A stretch of DNA of 64,000 nucleotides from Archangium lansingense (GCF_026626635.1 NZ_JAPNKA010000001.1:9408501-9472500); one strand, 5' to 3'; shown: positions 8,048 through 17,058, counted from the first letter of the stretch. The notes: generated from the sequence alone by a model not told the origin. Translations and numbers: made by a program.

Positions 8048-8788
8048 TCAGTCCCGACCGGTGCGCAGGTAGCGCGTCACGTAGGACTTCGCCCGGCGCG
8101 CGGCGGCTGTCGGGGTCTTGCCCCGTCCCAACTCCACCGCGAAGGCAGAGGCCAACCGGCACCCCGTTCCCCGACGCTCGGGCGAGCGCTCCAGCCGCTC
8201 CCCCTCCAGCAGCACGTCCCGGTCCGGCAGGCACAGCACGTCCACGGCTCCTGCCTCTCGATGCCCGCCCTTCACCAGCACCGCGCCAAAGCCGTGAGCC
8301 ACTAGCACCCGCCCGGCCTCGCGCGCCTCCTCCACCGTGCGCACCTCGCCCCCGCCGAGCAGCCATGCCGCCTCGTCCAGGTTCGGCGTGAGCGCCACCT
8401 TCGGCCCCGCCAGGCCCAGGTAGTGCCGCCGCGTCAGCTTCGAGAGCGGCTCGCCCCGCGACGTCCGCACCACCGGGTCCACCACCCACCACGCGTCCAC
8501 GCCCTCGAGCGCCTCGCGCAGCGCGGCCAGCAGCGCCGGCCCGGGCACCTGTCCCAGTTTCACCGCATGCAGCGGCCCTAGCTCGAGCGCTGCCTTCACC
8601 TGGGCTTTCAGCACCCGCGCCGGCGTGGGCTGGTACAGGAAGGTCGCCCGGCCCTGCGCCGTCTGCGCGGACGGAACGGCCACCGGTGCTCCTCCGAGCG
8701 CCCGCACCGCGGTCACATCCGCCAGCAGTCCCGCGCGGCCCGTGGGCTCATGGCCCGCGCACAACAGCACGCGCGGCGTCCCGTTCAC
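8048..8788 (-). CDS. thiD: Hydroxymethylpyrimidine/phosphomethylpyrimidine kinase (ThiD-like)
   Basis: Phosphorylates HMP and HMP-P for thiamine diphosphate synthesis (ribokinase superfamily). Visible features are an N-terminal LLCAGHEPTGRAGLLADV (family consensus has D rather than E before PTGRAG), an AVKLGQVPG segment, VVDPVVRTSRGEPL, TPNLDEAAWL, VLVKGGHREAGAVDVL, and the anion-hole/catalytic RRGTGCRLASAFAVELGRG. The 246 residues fit. The GTG start overlaps the upstream amidotransferase stop as GTGA, so the two are translationally coupled. It is the third gene of a thiE / amidotransferase / thiD operon. The GHEPT and AVKLG variants are slightly off consensus, so the exact substrate is inferred from context. 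Confidence 0.85.
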   Translation of the reverse strand: MNGTPRVLLCAGHEPTGRAGLLADVTAVRALGGAPVAVPSAQTAQGRATFLYQPTPARVLKAQVKAALELGPLHAVKLGQVPGPALLAALREALEGVDAWWVVDPVVRTSRGEPLSKLTRRHYLGLAGPKVALTPNLDEAAWLLGGGEVRTVEEAREAGRVLVAHGFGAVLVKGGHREAGAVDVLCLPDRDVLLEGERLERSPERRGTGCRLASAFAVELGRGKTPTAAARRAKSYVTRYLRTGRD

Positions 8789-9546
8789 CGCCGGTGCTCG
8801 CGCGCCTTCTGGATGAACAGCCGGTACACGCCTACGTGTATCGGCACCGTGTTGAGCATCAGCTCCGGGTGCCACTGCACGCCCAGCGCGAAGCCGTACT
8901 GGGTGGACTCGATGGCCTCCACCACTCCGTCCGGCGACACCGCGCTCACCACCACCTGCGCGCCAATCCGCTGCGCCGCCTGGTGGTGCGTGGAGTTCAC
9001 CATCAGCTGGCCCTTGCCGAGCGCCTCCGCCAACAGCGTCCCATCCTTCACCTCCACCGGGTGCTGGGGATGCGTCCGATCATGCTTCTGCTCATGCTCG
9101 TGCGCGCCCTTCACCTCGCGGCCGATGTCCTGGTGCAGCGTGCCGCCCAGCACCACGTTGAGCAGCTGCATGCCCCCGCAGATGCCCAGCACCGGCATGT
9201 TGCGCTTGAACGCCCCACGCATCAGCGCCGACTCGAAGGCCGTGCGCGACAGCTTCAGCGGCCCCATCCCCTCGCGAGCCGTCTCGCCGTAGGCCTCGGG
9301 CGGAATGTCGAAGGCCCCGCCCGTGACGAGCAGCCCGGAGATGCGATCCAGGTACGCTTCCACACACGCCAGCTCGTCCGAGTACGGCAACACGAAGGGC
9401 AGGCCCCCCGCGCGCAGTACCGCGTCCGCGTAGGGCACCTTCAACTCGTAATAAGAGAACTGCGAGTCCGGCCGACTGGCGCTGAAGTCCGGGGTGATGC
9501 CGATGTTGGGCCGGCGCGGTGCCTGGCCATGGCCATGAGGTTTCAT
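8785..9546 (-). CDS. Class I glutamine-amidotransferase-like hydrolase (peptidase C26 / PuuD family)
   Basis: A 253-residue gamma-glutamyl hydrolase-type protein. The nucleophile elbow VLGICGGMQLLNVVLGG carries the catalytic Cys, and FALGVQWHPEL carries the catalytic His and Glu. NIGITPDFSASRPDS at the start and LLVTGGAFDIPPEAYG are typical of the C26/PuuD family, which cleaves gamma-glutamyl amides. Its start overlaps the thiE stop (ATGA) and its stop overlaps thiD (GTGA), so it is embedded in a thiamine operon. A role in salvaging or making a thiamine precursor is inference; ordinary gamma-glutamyl-GABA hydrolysis is equally possible. Confidence 0.88.
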   Translation of the reverse strand: MKPHGHGQAPRRPNIGITPDFSASRPDSQFSYYELKVPYADAVLRAGGLPFVLPYSDELACVEAYLDRISGLLVTGGAFDIPPEAYGETAREGMGPLKLSRTAFESALMRGAFKRNMPVLGICGGMQLLNVVLGGTLHQDIGREVKGAHEHEQKHDRTHPQHPVEVKDGTLLAEALGKGQLMVNSTHHQAAQRIGAQVVVSAVSPDGVVEAIESTQYGFALGVQWHPELMLNTVPIHVGVYRLFIQKAREHRR

Positions 9547-10220
9547 GCGTCTCCGCCCACGAGGCTAGCCCCCTGGGCGCCCCTGTCAAAAGCAGCGGAG
9601 AGGCGCCGGACACGCTCGGCGATGTCCTCGGCGAGCAGGGCGTCCGAGGCCACCGCTCCACCGTGTGCTCCCGTAGCGGCCAGGTCGGCAATGTTCTCCA
9701 GCTTCACCCCGCCAATCCCCACCACCGGCAGAGGACTCGCGCGCACCACCGCGGCGAAGCCCCCCAACCCCAGCACCGGCGCGGGCACCTGCTTGGTCGT
9801 CGTGCCAAAGACCGGCCCCAGGCCTACATAGTCCGCCCCAGCCGCCAGGGCCGCGCGCGCATCCTCCAAGCCACGCACCGTCACCCCCACCAGCCCCTCC
9901 GGGCCCAACAGCGCCCTCGCCTCCTCGGCGGGCAGGTCCTCCTCTCCCACATGCACCCCATGCGCGCCCGACAGCAGGGCCAGGTCCACCCGGTCGTTCA
10001 CCAGACACACCGCCCCCGCCCTCCGACAGGCCGCCACCACCTCGCGCGCCGCCACCAGCGCCTCCCGGAGCGGAGTCCGCTTCATCCGCAGTTGCACCAC
10101 CCGCGCCCCTCCAGCGAGCAGACCGGCCGCCTTCTCCCTCAGTGACAGTTCGGGGCGCAGGGTGTCGTCACAGAGGACATAGAGGCCTCGGGGAAGGGAT
10201 GGACGGACGAGGGCGTTCAT
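9543..10220 (-). CDS. thiE: Thiamine-phosphate synthase
   Basis: Couples HMP-PP with thiazole phosphate to give thiamine phosphate (TIM barrel). GLYVLCDDTLRP at the N-terminus, VVQLRMKRT, CLVNDRVDLALLSGAHGVHVGEEDL, ADYVGLGPVFGTTTK and VVGIGGVKLENI with the phosphate-binding Gly-rich loop are all present. The 225 residues are standard. It is the promoter-proximal gene of the operon. I looked for a TPP riboswitch (CTGAGA...) in the roughly 95 bases upstream and did not see one. Confidence 0.93.
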   Translation of the reverse strand: MNALVRPSLPRGLYVLCDDTLRPELSLREKAAGLLAGGARVVQLRMKRTPLREALVAAREVVAACRRAGAVCLVNDRVDLALLSGAHGVHVGEEDLPAEEARALLGPEGLVGVTVRGLEDARAALAAGADYVGLGPVFGTTTKQVPAPVLGLGGFAAVVRASPLPVVGIGGVKLENIADLAATGAHGGAVASDALLAEDIAERVRRLSAAFDRGAQGASLVGGDA

Positions 10221-10250
10221 CGGCTCCGGATGGGTGGGGGTTCAGCGGCG

Positions 10251-10276
10251 TTGACAGAGGGTAGCCCTGCTATAAG
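10251..10276 (+). promoter_or_regulatory. Possible sigma-70-like promoter
   Basis: TTGACA and TATAAG hexamers lie upstream of the small acidic gene, but the spacer is 14 bases rather than 16-18. Only a suggestion. Confidence 0.3.
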
Positions 10277-10315
10277 GTGGCGCGCCCTTTTCCAAGAGAT
10301 TCCGAGGAGTTGACC

Positions 10316-10552
10316 ATGGCCACCCCGACAGACCCCAAGCAGCTCGACAAGCGTACGGCCGAGCGTTACCTGCGCTCCGGCACGGTGGATGAGAAGGCGT
10401 ACCAGCGCCACATCGAGTCCCTGCCGGACGTGGCCGACAAGGGCGTGCCCGTGGAGACGGTCATGCACGACGAGCTCGAGGACGAAGAGGACTTCGACGA
10501 CGAGGACGAGGATGAGGGCGACGAGGACGAGGACTCCGAGTCGGACGAGTGA
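10316..10552 (+). CDS. Small acidic hypothetical protein, 78 aa
   Basis: Begins MATPTDPKQLDKRTAERYLRSG with GAGGAG upstream. The first 50 residues look like a small helical domain. The remainder is a nearly pure Asp/Glu tail (over 20 acidic residues), with no aromatic residue in it apart from one Phe. It has no family that I recognise. It lies just upstream of the DUF1844 gene (four bases between stop and ATG) and is probably in one operon with it and the following membrane protein. Confidence 0.75.
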   Translation: MATPTDPKQLDKRTAERYLRSGTVDEKAYQRHIESLPDVADKGVPVETVMHDELEDEEDFDDEDEDEGDEDEDSESDE

Positions 10553-10556
10553 CGCC

Positions 10557-10856
10557 ATGAGCGAGGAGAAGCGCGGAGAGACTTTCGTGATGCGGGGTGA
10601 GGCGCCCGAGGCCGCCATCACCTTCAGCACCTTCCTCATCGGCCTGGCCTCCAGCGCCGTCATCCACCTGGGTGAGGCGCCCAACCCGGAGACGGGCAAG
10701 GCCGAGAAGGATCTGGTGCTCGCCCGTCAGAGCCTGGATCTGCTGGGGATGCTGCACGACAAGACGCGCGGCAACCTCACCCCGGAGGAGCAGCAGCTCT
10801 TCGACAACCTCCTGGCCGACCTGCGCATCCGCTTCGTGGAGGCAAGCAAGCGGTGA
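10557..10856 (+). CDS. DUF1844 family protein
   Basis: A 99-residue protein with the DUF1844 pattern ITFSTFLIGLASSAVIHLGEAP...KDLVLARQSLDLLGMLHDKTRGNLTPEE. Its function is unknown. The family is common in delta-proteobacteria and Planctomycetes, often near translation or housekeeping genes. The ATG is chosen because the family begins there; the upstream frame is antisense-like filler. Its stop overlaps the next gene start (GTGA), implying coupling. Confidence 0.85.
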   Translation: MSEEKRGETFVMRGEAPEAAITFSTFLIGLASSAVIHLGEAPNPETGKAEKDLVLARQSLDLLGMLHDKTRGNLTPEEQQLFDNLLADLRIRFVEASKR

Positions 10857-11515
10857 ATCCTCGTGTCTCCCCCACCCCCCCGCTCCTGCCGCGGCGCATC
10901 CGCTTCGCGGCGGCGGTGTGCCTCGTGCTCTCCGCCCTCACGGGCTTCTCGGCCCTCCGGGAGACCCTGGAGCTGGGCCACCTGGGGGAGCTGCGCGACG
11001 AAGTCAGCAACCTGACGCGCTTCTCCAAGGACCCGGACCTGATCGTCGCCGCGCACATCTCCGAAGCGCAGATCGCCGCGCTCGAGCCCATGCGGGATTC
11101 CCGCTCCGTGGTGCTGGGAGCGCTCGCGGTGGCGTGCTCCTTCGCCTTCGTGGCCTCCGGCCGGCTCCTCAGGCCCGGAGGGCTGCCCCTGGAACGGATG
11201 CGCCGGGTGATCGCCGGCTCCGCCATCCTCGCCGCCCTGCTGCGCACCATTGATGGGGCGCAGTGGGCCGTGGTGGCCCGCCGCATCGGCCCCGTCATGG
11301 CCGAGCACCTGAGCACCCTGCCCATGTTCCAGCAGGCCGAGGCCGCCGCCCAGCTCAAGGCGACCCTGCCCGGGCTCGCCGCGGCCTTCACCATGGTGAT
11401 GACGGCCGTCATCGCCGGCACCTTCGCCCTGCTCGGCCAGTACTTCCGCAGCGAGGGTGTCCGTCAGGCCATCAGCACCCAGGACGGCGAGCTGGCGGTA
11501 GAAGAAGAGGACTGA
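10853..11515 (+). CDS. Hypothetical membrane protein, 220 aa
   Basis: A GTG start overlaps the DUF1844 stop. Four hydrophobic segments are visible: IRFAAAVCLVLSALTGFSAL, SVVLGALAVACSFAFVAS, VIAGSAILAALLRTI and AAAFTMVMTAVIAGTFALLG. Between the first two lies an extracytoplasmic-looking stretch of about 60 residues. The C-terminus is acidic (ELAVEEED). No family recognised. Third gene of the small acidic protein / DUF1844 unit. Confidence 0.75.
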   Translation: MNPRVSPTPPLLPRRIRFAAAVCLVLSALTGFSALRETLELGHLGELRDEVSNLTRFSKDPDLIVAAHISEAQIAALEPMRDSRSVVLGALAVACSFAFVASGRLLRPGGLPLERMRRVIAGSAILAALLRTIDGAQWAVVARRIGPVMAEHLSTLPMFQQAEAAAQLKATLPGLAAAFTMVMTAVIAGTFALLGQYFRSEGVRQAISTQDGELAVEEED

Positions 11516-11539
11516 AGGCCCGCTGCCGGGCCCTCCGCT

Positions 11540-12253
11540 TCACGCCGCGTGGCCCCGCAGCAGGTGCTCCAGAGGCCGCTCCGACTCCGGCTCCGAGCCG
11601 TTGAGCACCAGCCGTGTCCCCTGCATGCGGTGAAGCTGCAGCAGCAGCTCGCGCTCCACCCCGTACACCCATGCCAGGTGGCCCAGCGGCCAGCGCTCCT
11701 GCATCCGCGCGAAGGCCTCGTCGTCGAACTCCCCGTCCAGACACTCGGGCAGCTCCACCTCGTCATAGGAGAGCCGCTCCCCGCCCACGTTCTGGCCTCC
11801 ACCAAAGGCCATGACCTCCTCATACTCCTGGGGGTCATACACGTAGGAGTGGACCGTAATGCCCGCCTCCTTGGACAGCAGCCGGGCGAACGCTTGATGC
11901 TCGCTGTACCAGTGCGAGCCCCGGCGCCCCGCGCTGTGGGGTCCGTCCAGGGCCAGCCGGATGACCTTGCGCCGACGATAGACGCAGACCGTCAACCAGG
12001 AGTCCGCCGGGGCGCCGTCCTCGACGAGCGCCCGCCGGGCCAGCTCCAAGAGCTTCAGGCCCCCTAGGGATTCAGTTCTGATGAGATAGCCGCCGTGCGC
12101 TTCCAGAGGAGTCCCCCCAAGGTGGCGCGCATATACCCGGCCTGATGGCAGGAAGGCAACTCCAGGACAGCCTGGAAGTTCGTAGAGGCTCCAAGCATCC
12201 AGGCTCACGCGACAAGTGAAATGTGGGCGGTCCGCGCGTGCTTGCCAAGACAC
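11540..12253 (-). CDS. Hypothetical protein, 237 aa
   Basis: A soluble protein without recognisable motifs. Readable segments include YSEHQAFARLLSKEAGITVHSYVYDPQEYEEVMAFGGG and a C-terminal LGHLAWVYGVERELLLQLHRMQG. The GTG start used gives MSWQARADRPHF; a second GTG 15 codons downstream is possible, and neither has a strong ribosome-binding site. The upstream start lies only about 24 bases from the divergent clpB start, leaving little room for two promoters. It is convergent with the membrane protein gene on its 3' side. Confidence 0.55.
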   Translation of the reverse strand: MSWQARADRPHFTCRVSLDAWSLYELPGCPGVAFLPSGRVYARHLGGTPLEAHGGYLIRTESLGGLKLLELARRALVEDGAPADSWLTVCVYRRRKVIRLALDGPHSAGRRGSHWYSEHQAFARLLSKEAGITVHSYVYDPQEYEEVMAFGGGQNVGGERLSYDEVELPECLDGEFDDEAFARMQERWPLGHLAWVYGVERELLLQLHRMQGTRLVLNGSEPESERPLEHLLRGHAA

Positions 12254-12276
12254 CCCCGACCCTTACGTTGGGGGGC

Positions 12277-14880
12277 ATGAGACTCGACAAGTACACAGTC
12301 AAGGCCCAGGAAGCCATTCAGGAAGGACAGTCTCTGGCCCGCCGGGCGGACAACCCGAGCTACGAGCCGGAGCATCTCGCCACCGCGCTGCTCGGACAGA
12401 AGGACGGCATCGTCGAGCCCCTGCTGCGCAAGATCGGCGTGGACGTGAAGCTGTTCGCCTCCCGGTTGGGTGAGGCGCTCCAGAAGCTGCCACGGATGCA
12501 GGGCGGCGAGAGCGCGATGCTCAGCCAGAGGCTGCTGAAAACCTTCGACAAGGCCGAGGACGAGGCCAAGAGCCTCAAGGACGACTTCATCTCCAGCGAG
12601 CACCTGCTGCTGGCGCTCACCCAGGACAAGGGTGCGGTGGGCGAGGTGATGAAGTCCTCGGGCGTGACGCGCGATCGCGTCCAGTCCAGCCTGAAGGAAG
12701 TGCGCGGCTCCAGCCGGGTGACGAGCCAGGACGCGGAGTCCACCTACCAGGCGCTGGAGAAGTACGGGCGCGATCTGACGGACGCGGCGCGGGCCGGGAA
12801 GTTGGACCCCGTCATCGGCCGGGACGAGGAGATCCGCCGCTGCATCCAGGTGCTCAGCCGGCGCACGAAGAACAATCCGGTGCTCATCGGTGAACCGGGC
12901 GTGGGCAAGACGGCCATCGTCGAGGGCCTGGCGCGGCGCATCGTCGATGGGGACGTGCCCGAGGGGCTGAAGAACAAGCGCCTGGTGACGTTGGACCTGG
13001 GCGCGATGGTGGCGGGAGCCAAGTTCCGCGGCGAGTTCGAGGAGCGCCTCAAGGCGGTGCTCAAGGAGGTGGCGGACGCCGCGGGGGAGATCATCCTCTT
13101 CATCGACGAGATGCACACCCTGGTGGGCGCGGGCAAGGCCGAGGGCTCGATGGACGCGGGCAACATGCTCAAGCCGGCGCTGGCGCGCGGCGAGCTGCAC
13201 TGCATCGGCGCCACCACGCTGGACGAGTACCGCAAGCACATTGAAAAGGACGCGGCCCTGGAGCGGCGCTTCCAGCCGGTGATGGTGGGCGAGCCCAACG
13301 TGCACGACACCATCAGCATCCTGCGTGGCCTCAAGGAGCGCTACGAGGTGCACCACGGCGTGCGCATCCAGGACTCCGCGCTGGTGTCCGCGGCCAACCT
13401 GTCCAACCGCTACATCTCCGACCGCTTCCTGCCGGACAAGGCCATCGACCTCGTCGACGAGGCGTGCAGCCGCCTGCGCATCGAGATCGACTCGATGCCG
13501 ACGGAGATCGACGACATCCGGCGGAAGATGAACCAGCTGGAGATCGAGCGCGAGGGCCTGCGCAAGGAGACGGATCCGCACTCGATCGAGCGGCTGGGGA
13601 AGATCGAGAAGGAGCTGGCCGAGCTCAGCGAGCGCTTCACTGGACTGAAGGCACACTGGGACGCGGAGAAGAAGGCCATTGCTGGCATCCGAGAGCAGAA
13701 GGAGAAGCTCGAGAAGGCGAAGAACGATCAGGCGGCGGTGGAGCGGCAGGGCGACTTCAACAAGGCGGCGGAGATCAAGTACGGCGTCATCCCCGGCCTG
13801 GAGAAGGAGATCGCCCAGCAGAACGCGAAGCTGGCCGAGCTGCAGAAGAACCACAAGTTCCTCAAGGAGGAGGTGGACGCGGAGGACATCGCCGCCGTGG
13901 TGGGCAAGTGGACGGGCATCCCCGTCTCCAAGCTGATGGAGGGCGAGGTCCAGAAGCTGGTGCACATGGAGGACCGGCTGGCCAAGCGGGTCATCGGTCA
14001 GCGCAGCGCCATCGAGGCGGTGAGCAACGCGGTGCGCCGGGCGCGCTCGGGGTTGCAGGATCCAAACCGGCCCATCGGCTCGTTCATCTTCCTGGGCCCC
14101 ACGGGCGTGGGAAAGACGGAGACGGCCAAGGCGCTGGCGGAGTTCCTCTTCGATGACGACAGCGCGATGGTGCGCATCGACATGTCCGAGTACATGGAGA
14201 AGCACTCCGTGGCCCGGCTGGTGGGCGCGCCTCCGGGGTACGTCGGCTACGAAGAGGGCGGCCAGCTCACCGAGGCGGTGCGGCGCCGGCCGTACACGGT
14301 GGTCCTGTTCGATGAAATCGAGAAGGCCCACCCGGACGTCTTCAACATGCTGCTGCAGATTCTCGACGAGGGCCGGCTGACGGACAGCCAGGGCAGGACC
14401 GTGGACTTCAAGAACACGGTGCTGATCATGACGAGCAACATCGGCTCGCAGGCGATGCAGGAGGGAATGCAGGGCAAGGAGGATCTGGACGAGGCGACGC
14501 GCGAGGACGTGCTGGGGATTCTGCGCCAGCACTTCCGGCCGGAGTTCCTCAACCGCGTGGACGAGGTCATCATCTTCGAGCCGCTGCGCAAGAAGGACAT
14601 CCGGCAGATCGTCGAGCTGCAGGTGGTGAGACTGCAGAAGCTGCTGGCCGACAAGCGGCTGACGATGGAGCTGACGGAGAAGGCGGAGGATCTCCTGTCC
14701 GAGCGCGGCTACGACCCAACGTACGGAGCGCGGCCGCTGAAGCGAGCCATCCAGAAGTACCTGATGGACCCGCTGGCGCTGAAGGTGTTGGGAGGCGAGT
14801 TCCTGCCCGGGGACCACATTTTGGTGGACGCGGGCAAGGACGGACTCACCTTCAGCAAGGGACAGGCGAAAGCCGCGTAA
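12277..14880 (+). CDS. clpB: ATP-dependent disaggregase ClpB
   Basis: Hsp104/ClpB chaperone that threads aggregated proteins with DnaK. The 867 residues contain the N-terminal repeat domain (about 1-145), NBD1 with Walker A GEPGVGKT and Walker B ILFIDEMHTLVGAG, the coiled-coil middle domain (about 400-530, with the EREGLRKETD and EKEIAQQNAKLAELQ helices), and NBD2 with GPTGVGKTETAKALAEFL and VVLFDEIEKAHPDVFN. The pore loops KFRGEFEERLKAV and GYVGYEEGG are intact. The start MRLDKYTVKAQEAIQE matches the family. I see no CIRCE element upstream. It is followed by an intergenic repeat and a terminator. Confidence 0.98.
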   Translation: MRLDKYTVKAQEAIQEGQSLARRADNPSYEPEHLATALLGQKDGIVEPLLRKIGVDVKLFASRLGEALQKLPRMQGGESAMLSQRLLKTFDKAEDEAKSLKDDFISSEHLLLALTQDKGAVGEVMKSSGVTRDRVQSSLKEVRGSSRVTSQDAESTYQALEKYGRDLTDAARAGKLDPVIGRDEEIRRCIQVLSRRTKNNPVLIGEPGVGKTAIVEGLARRIVDGDVPEGLKNKRLVTLDLGAMVAGAKFRGEFEERLKAVLKEVADAAGEIILFIDEMHTLVGAGKAEGSMDAGNMLKPALARGELHCIGATTLDEYRKHIEKDAALERRFQPVMVGEPNVHDTISILRGLKERYEVHHGVRIQDSALVSAANLSNRYISDRFLPDKAIDLVDEACSRLRIEIDSMPTEIDDIRRKMNQLEIEREGLRKETDPHSIERLGKIEKELAELSERFTGLKAHWDAEKKAIAGIREQKEKLEKAKNDQAAVERQGDFNKAAEIKYGVIPGLEKEIAQQNAKLAELQKNHKFLKEEVDAEDIAAVVGKWTGIPVSKLMEGEVQKLVHMEDRLAKRVIGQRSAIEAVSNAVRRARSGLQDPNRPIGSFIFLGPTGVGKTETAKALAEFLFDDDSAMVRIDMSEYMEKHSVARLVGAPPGYVGYEEGGQLTEAVRRRPYTVVLFDEIEKAHPDVFNMLLQILDEGRLTDSQGRTVDFKNTVLIMTSNIGSQAMQEGMQGKEDLDEATREDVLGILRQHFRPEFLNRVDEVIIFEPLRKKDIRQIVELQVVRLQKLLADKRLTMELTEKAEDLLSERGYDPTYGARPLKRAIQKYLMDPLALKVLGGEFLPGDHILVDAGKDGLTFSKGQAKAA

Positions 14881-14920
14881 CCCTCCCCTCTCCCCCTGGG
14901 AGAGGGACGGGGTGAGGGTA
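14881..14920 (+). repeat. GC-rich intergenic inverted repeat, copy 3
   Basis: CTCTCCCCCTGGGAGAG followed by GGACGGGGTGAGGG, immediately after the clpB stop. Same unit as after rplI and in the same orientation relative to the gene. Confidence 0.75.
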
Positions 14921-14924
14921 TCGA

Positions 14925-14954
14925 GGGCCTCGGGCATCAACCCGGGGCCCTTTC
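14925..14954 (+). terminator. Probable terminator after clpB
   Basis: GGGCCTCGGG, a six-base loop, then CCCGGGGCCC (one wobble), followed by TTTC. The short T tract makes it weaker than the rplI terminator. Confidence 0.55.
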
Positions 14955-15024
14955 ACGTTCCACGTGCCTACCCGCCTGGTGCGCGCCCATTGACGACCGG
15001 GAGCATCCGGCCGAGAGTCGGCCC

Positions 15025-17052
15025 GTGCTCCTCCCCCTGGTGGCCGCCCTCTTGGTGCGCCAGCCGATCGACCCCCAGCAGCCCGGCGTGGGCGCCCCCA
15101 GCCCCGACGCCGCCGGGCCTGTCATCTCCGAACCCGCCCCTGCCCCGCCCCCGGCGCCACCCGAGCCCGAGGAAGTCGACCGCCGCAAGCAGACGGTCGT
15201 CACCTCCTCGCGCTCCGAGCGCAAGCTCGAGGATGTGGTGGTGGCCACCGAGGTCATCACCCGCAAGCAGATTGAAGCGGTGGGCGCCCGGGACCTGGGC
15301 CAGCTCCTGCAACAGCACCCGGGCGTGGAGCTGGTACAGACCTTCCGGGGTACGGGCATGCGCCTGCAGGGCCTGGATCCCGAGTACGTCCTCATCCTCG
15401 TCGACGGCGAGCGCGTGAGCGGCCGAGTGGGCACCACGCTGGACCTCGGACGTTTCAGCCTGCGCGACGTGGAGCGCGTGGAGATTGTCAAAGGGCCCGC
15501 GGCGGCGCTCTACGGCGCGGATGCCATTGGCGGCGTGGTGAACCTCATCACCCGGCACGTGCAGCGCCCGCTGGAGCTGGGGGCACGGGGCACGTTCGGC
15601 ACGCTGCTGGAGGGCGACTTCCGCGCGAACGCGGGCACGAAGCAGGGCCCCCTCGAGGTGCGCGTGGGCGGCGGCTACCGCACCCGCAACCCCTATGACT
15701 GGGCGCCCGCGGATGCGGCAACGAGCGGCTCGGGTATCCGCCGAATCGATGGTGACGTGGCCCTCGCCTACGCAGCGGATGACCGCTCGCGCCTGTGGCT
15801 GCGCAGCCAGTACACCTTTCGAGACGAGAACGCGGTCGACCTCAACCCCTCGGGCGCGGTGCTCGACCGGCGGCAGCGGCAGGAGCAGTTCGATGTGTCG
15901 CTCGGCGGCAGGAAACAGCTCCCCAACGAGACCTCGCTGCTCGTCCGGGGACACTTCGGCCTGTTCCGCGACCAACTCCTGCAGGACCAGCGCGGCTCGC
16001 GGGCGCTCGACGACTACTCGCAGAACGTCAACCGGCTCTACGAGGGTGTCTTCCAGGCGGACCACCGCTTGGGCAACCACGCGCTCACCGGAGGCCTCGA
16101 GGTGCTCGGCGAGCGGCTCACCTCGGCACGGCTCGAGGAGAGCCCGGTAGGCCGCATCCGGGGCGGCGCATTCCTCCAGGACGAGTGGGATGTGGCGCTG
16201 TCCTCGGACGGCTCGGGGCCGAAGCTGAAGGTGGCACCGGGTTTCCGCTTCGACCTGGACTCGCAGTTCGGCGGAGCCCCCTCGCCGCGGCTGGCACTCA
16301 AGCTGGACCCCATCCCGGCGCTGACGGTGCGCGCCTCGGTGGGACTCGGGTTCCGCCCACCGTCCTTCCAGGAGATGTACCTGCGCTTCACCAACCAGGG
16401 CATCGGCTACATCGTCGCGGGCAACCGCAACCTCACGGCCGAGCGCTCCACGGCGGTGAATGTCGGCGTGGACTGGCGCCCCCCCATCGACGGTTGGGTG
16501 TTCTCCGCGAGCGGTTTCCACACCCGGCTGAACAACCTCATCAACATCACCGCCGGAGGGACGCCGGACCCGGACAACCCGGTGACCTTCAGCTACGAGA
16601 ACGTGGCCAGGGCCTACACGCAGGGCATCGAGGTCAACGGACGCTTCCGGCTGCCCATGCGCTCCACGTACCTGGACCTGGCGTACATGCTGCTGGATGC
16701 GAGGGACCAGACGCGCAATCGCCCGCTGGAGGCCCGCTCGCGGCACCGCGTCAACGCACAGCTGTCCACGAGGTACCGCCCGTGGAACCTGGAGGCCACC
16801 GTACGGGGCTCGTGGGTGAGTGGCCGGCCGTACTACCTGGGCACGGATGGCGGCATGGCCAATGTCATTGGCCTCGAGGAGCGCGAGGTGTGGGCGCCTT
16901 CGTATTTCGATCTCGAGGCCACGGTCACCTACAAGCTTCGAGGCGGGTTCGACGTCTTCGTCAACAGCTACAACCTGCTCAACGCAGGAGACCAGCAATT
17001 CAACCCGCGGCCCCCGCGAGGCGTGCTGGGCGGAGTCCAGTGGGAGTACTGA
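15025..17052 (+). CDS. TonB-dependent outer-membrane receptor (haem/siderophore type)
   Basis: A 675-residue TonB-dependent receptor: signal peptide (MLLPLVAALLV), a Pro-rich linker, a plug domain at about residues 55-175 (TSSRSERKLEDVVVATEVIT, LILVDGERVSGR, VERVEIVKGPAAALYGADAIGGVVNLIT), then a beta-barrel with the conserved FRPPSFQEMYLRF segment and a C-terminal aromatic GGVQWEY strand. Immediately downstream are an HmuY-like lipoprotein and a TIG-repeat lipoprotein, which points to haem uptake, in line with HmuR/HmuY pairs. GTG is the start; the frame has no closer ATG before the signal sequence. The substrate is inferred, not shown. Confidence 0.92.
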   Translation: MLLPLVAALLVRQPIDPQQPGVGAPSPDAAGPVISEPAPAPPPAPPEPEEVDRRKQTVVTSSRSERKLEDVVVATEVITRKQIEAVGARDLGQLLQQHPGVELVQTFRGTGMRLQGLDPEYVLILVDGERVSGRVGTTLDLGRFSLRDVERVEIVKGPAAALYGADAIGGVVNLITRHVQRPLELGARGTFGTLLEGDFRANAGTKQGPLEVRVGGGYRTRNPYDWAPADAATSGSGIRRIDGDVALAYAADDRSRLWLRSQYTFRDENAVDLNPSGAVLDRRQRQEQFDVSLGGRKQLPNETSLLVRGHFGLFRDQLLQDQRGSRALDDYSQNVNRLYEGVFQADHRLGNHALTGGLEVLGERLTSARLEESPVGRIRGGAFLQDEWDVALSSDGSGPKLKVAPGFRFDLDSQFGGAPSPRLALKLDPIPALTVRASVGLGFRPPSFQEMYLRFTNQGIGYIVAGNRNLTAERSTAVNVGVDWRPPIDGWVFSASGFHTRLNNLINITAGGTPDPDNPVTFSYENVARAYTQGIEVNGRFRLPMRSTYLDLAYMLLDARDQTRNRPLEARSRHRVNAQLSTRYRPWNLEATVRGSWVSGRPYYLGTDGGMANVIGLEEREVWAPSYFDLEATVTYKLRGGFDVFVNSYNLLNAGDQQFNPRPPRGVLGGVQWEY

Positions 17053-17058
17053 GGAAAG

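Noticed and set aside
10221..10315. TPP riboswitch before thiE
   Set aside because: I looked for the conserved thi-box bases on the minus strand and did not see them; the gap is also short.
12205..14940. 911-codon open frame on the minus strand
   Set aside because: It is antisense to clpB. High GC leaves antisense frames open, and the translation has no family pattern.
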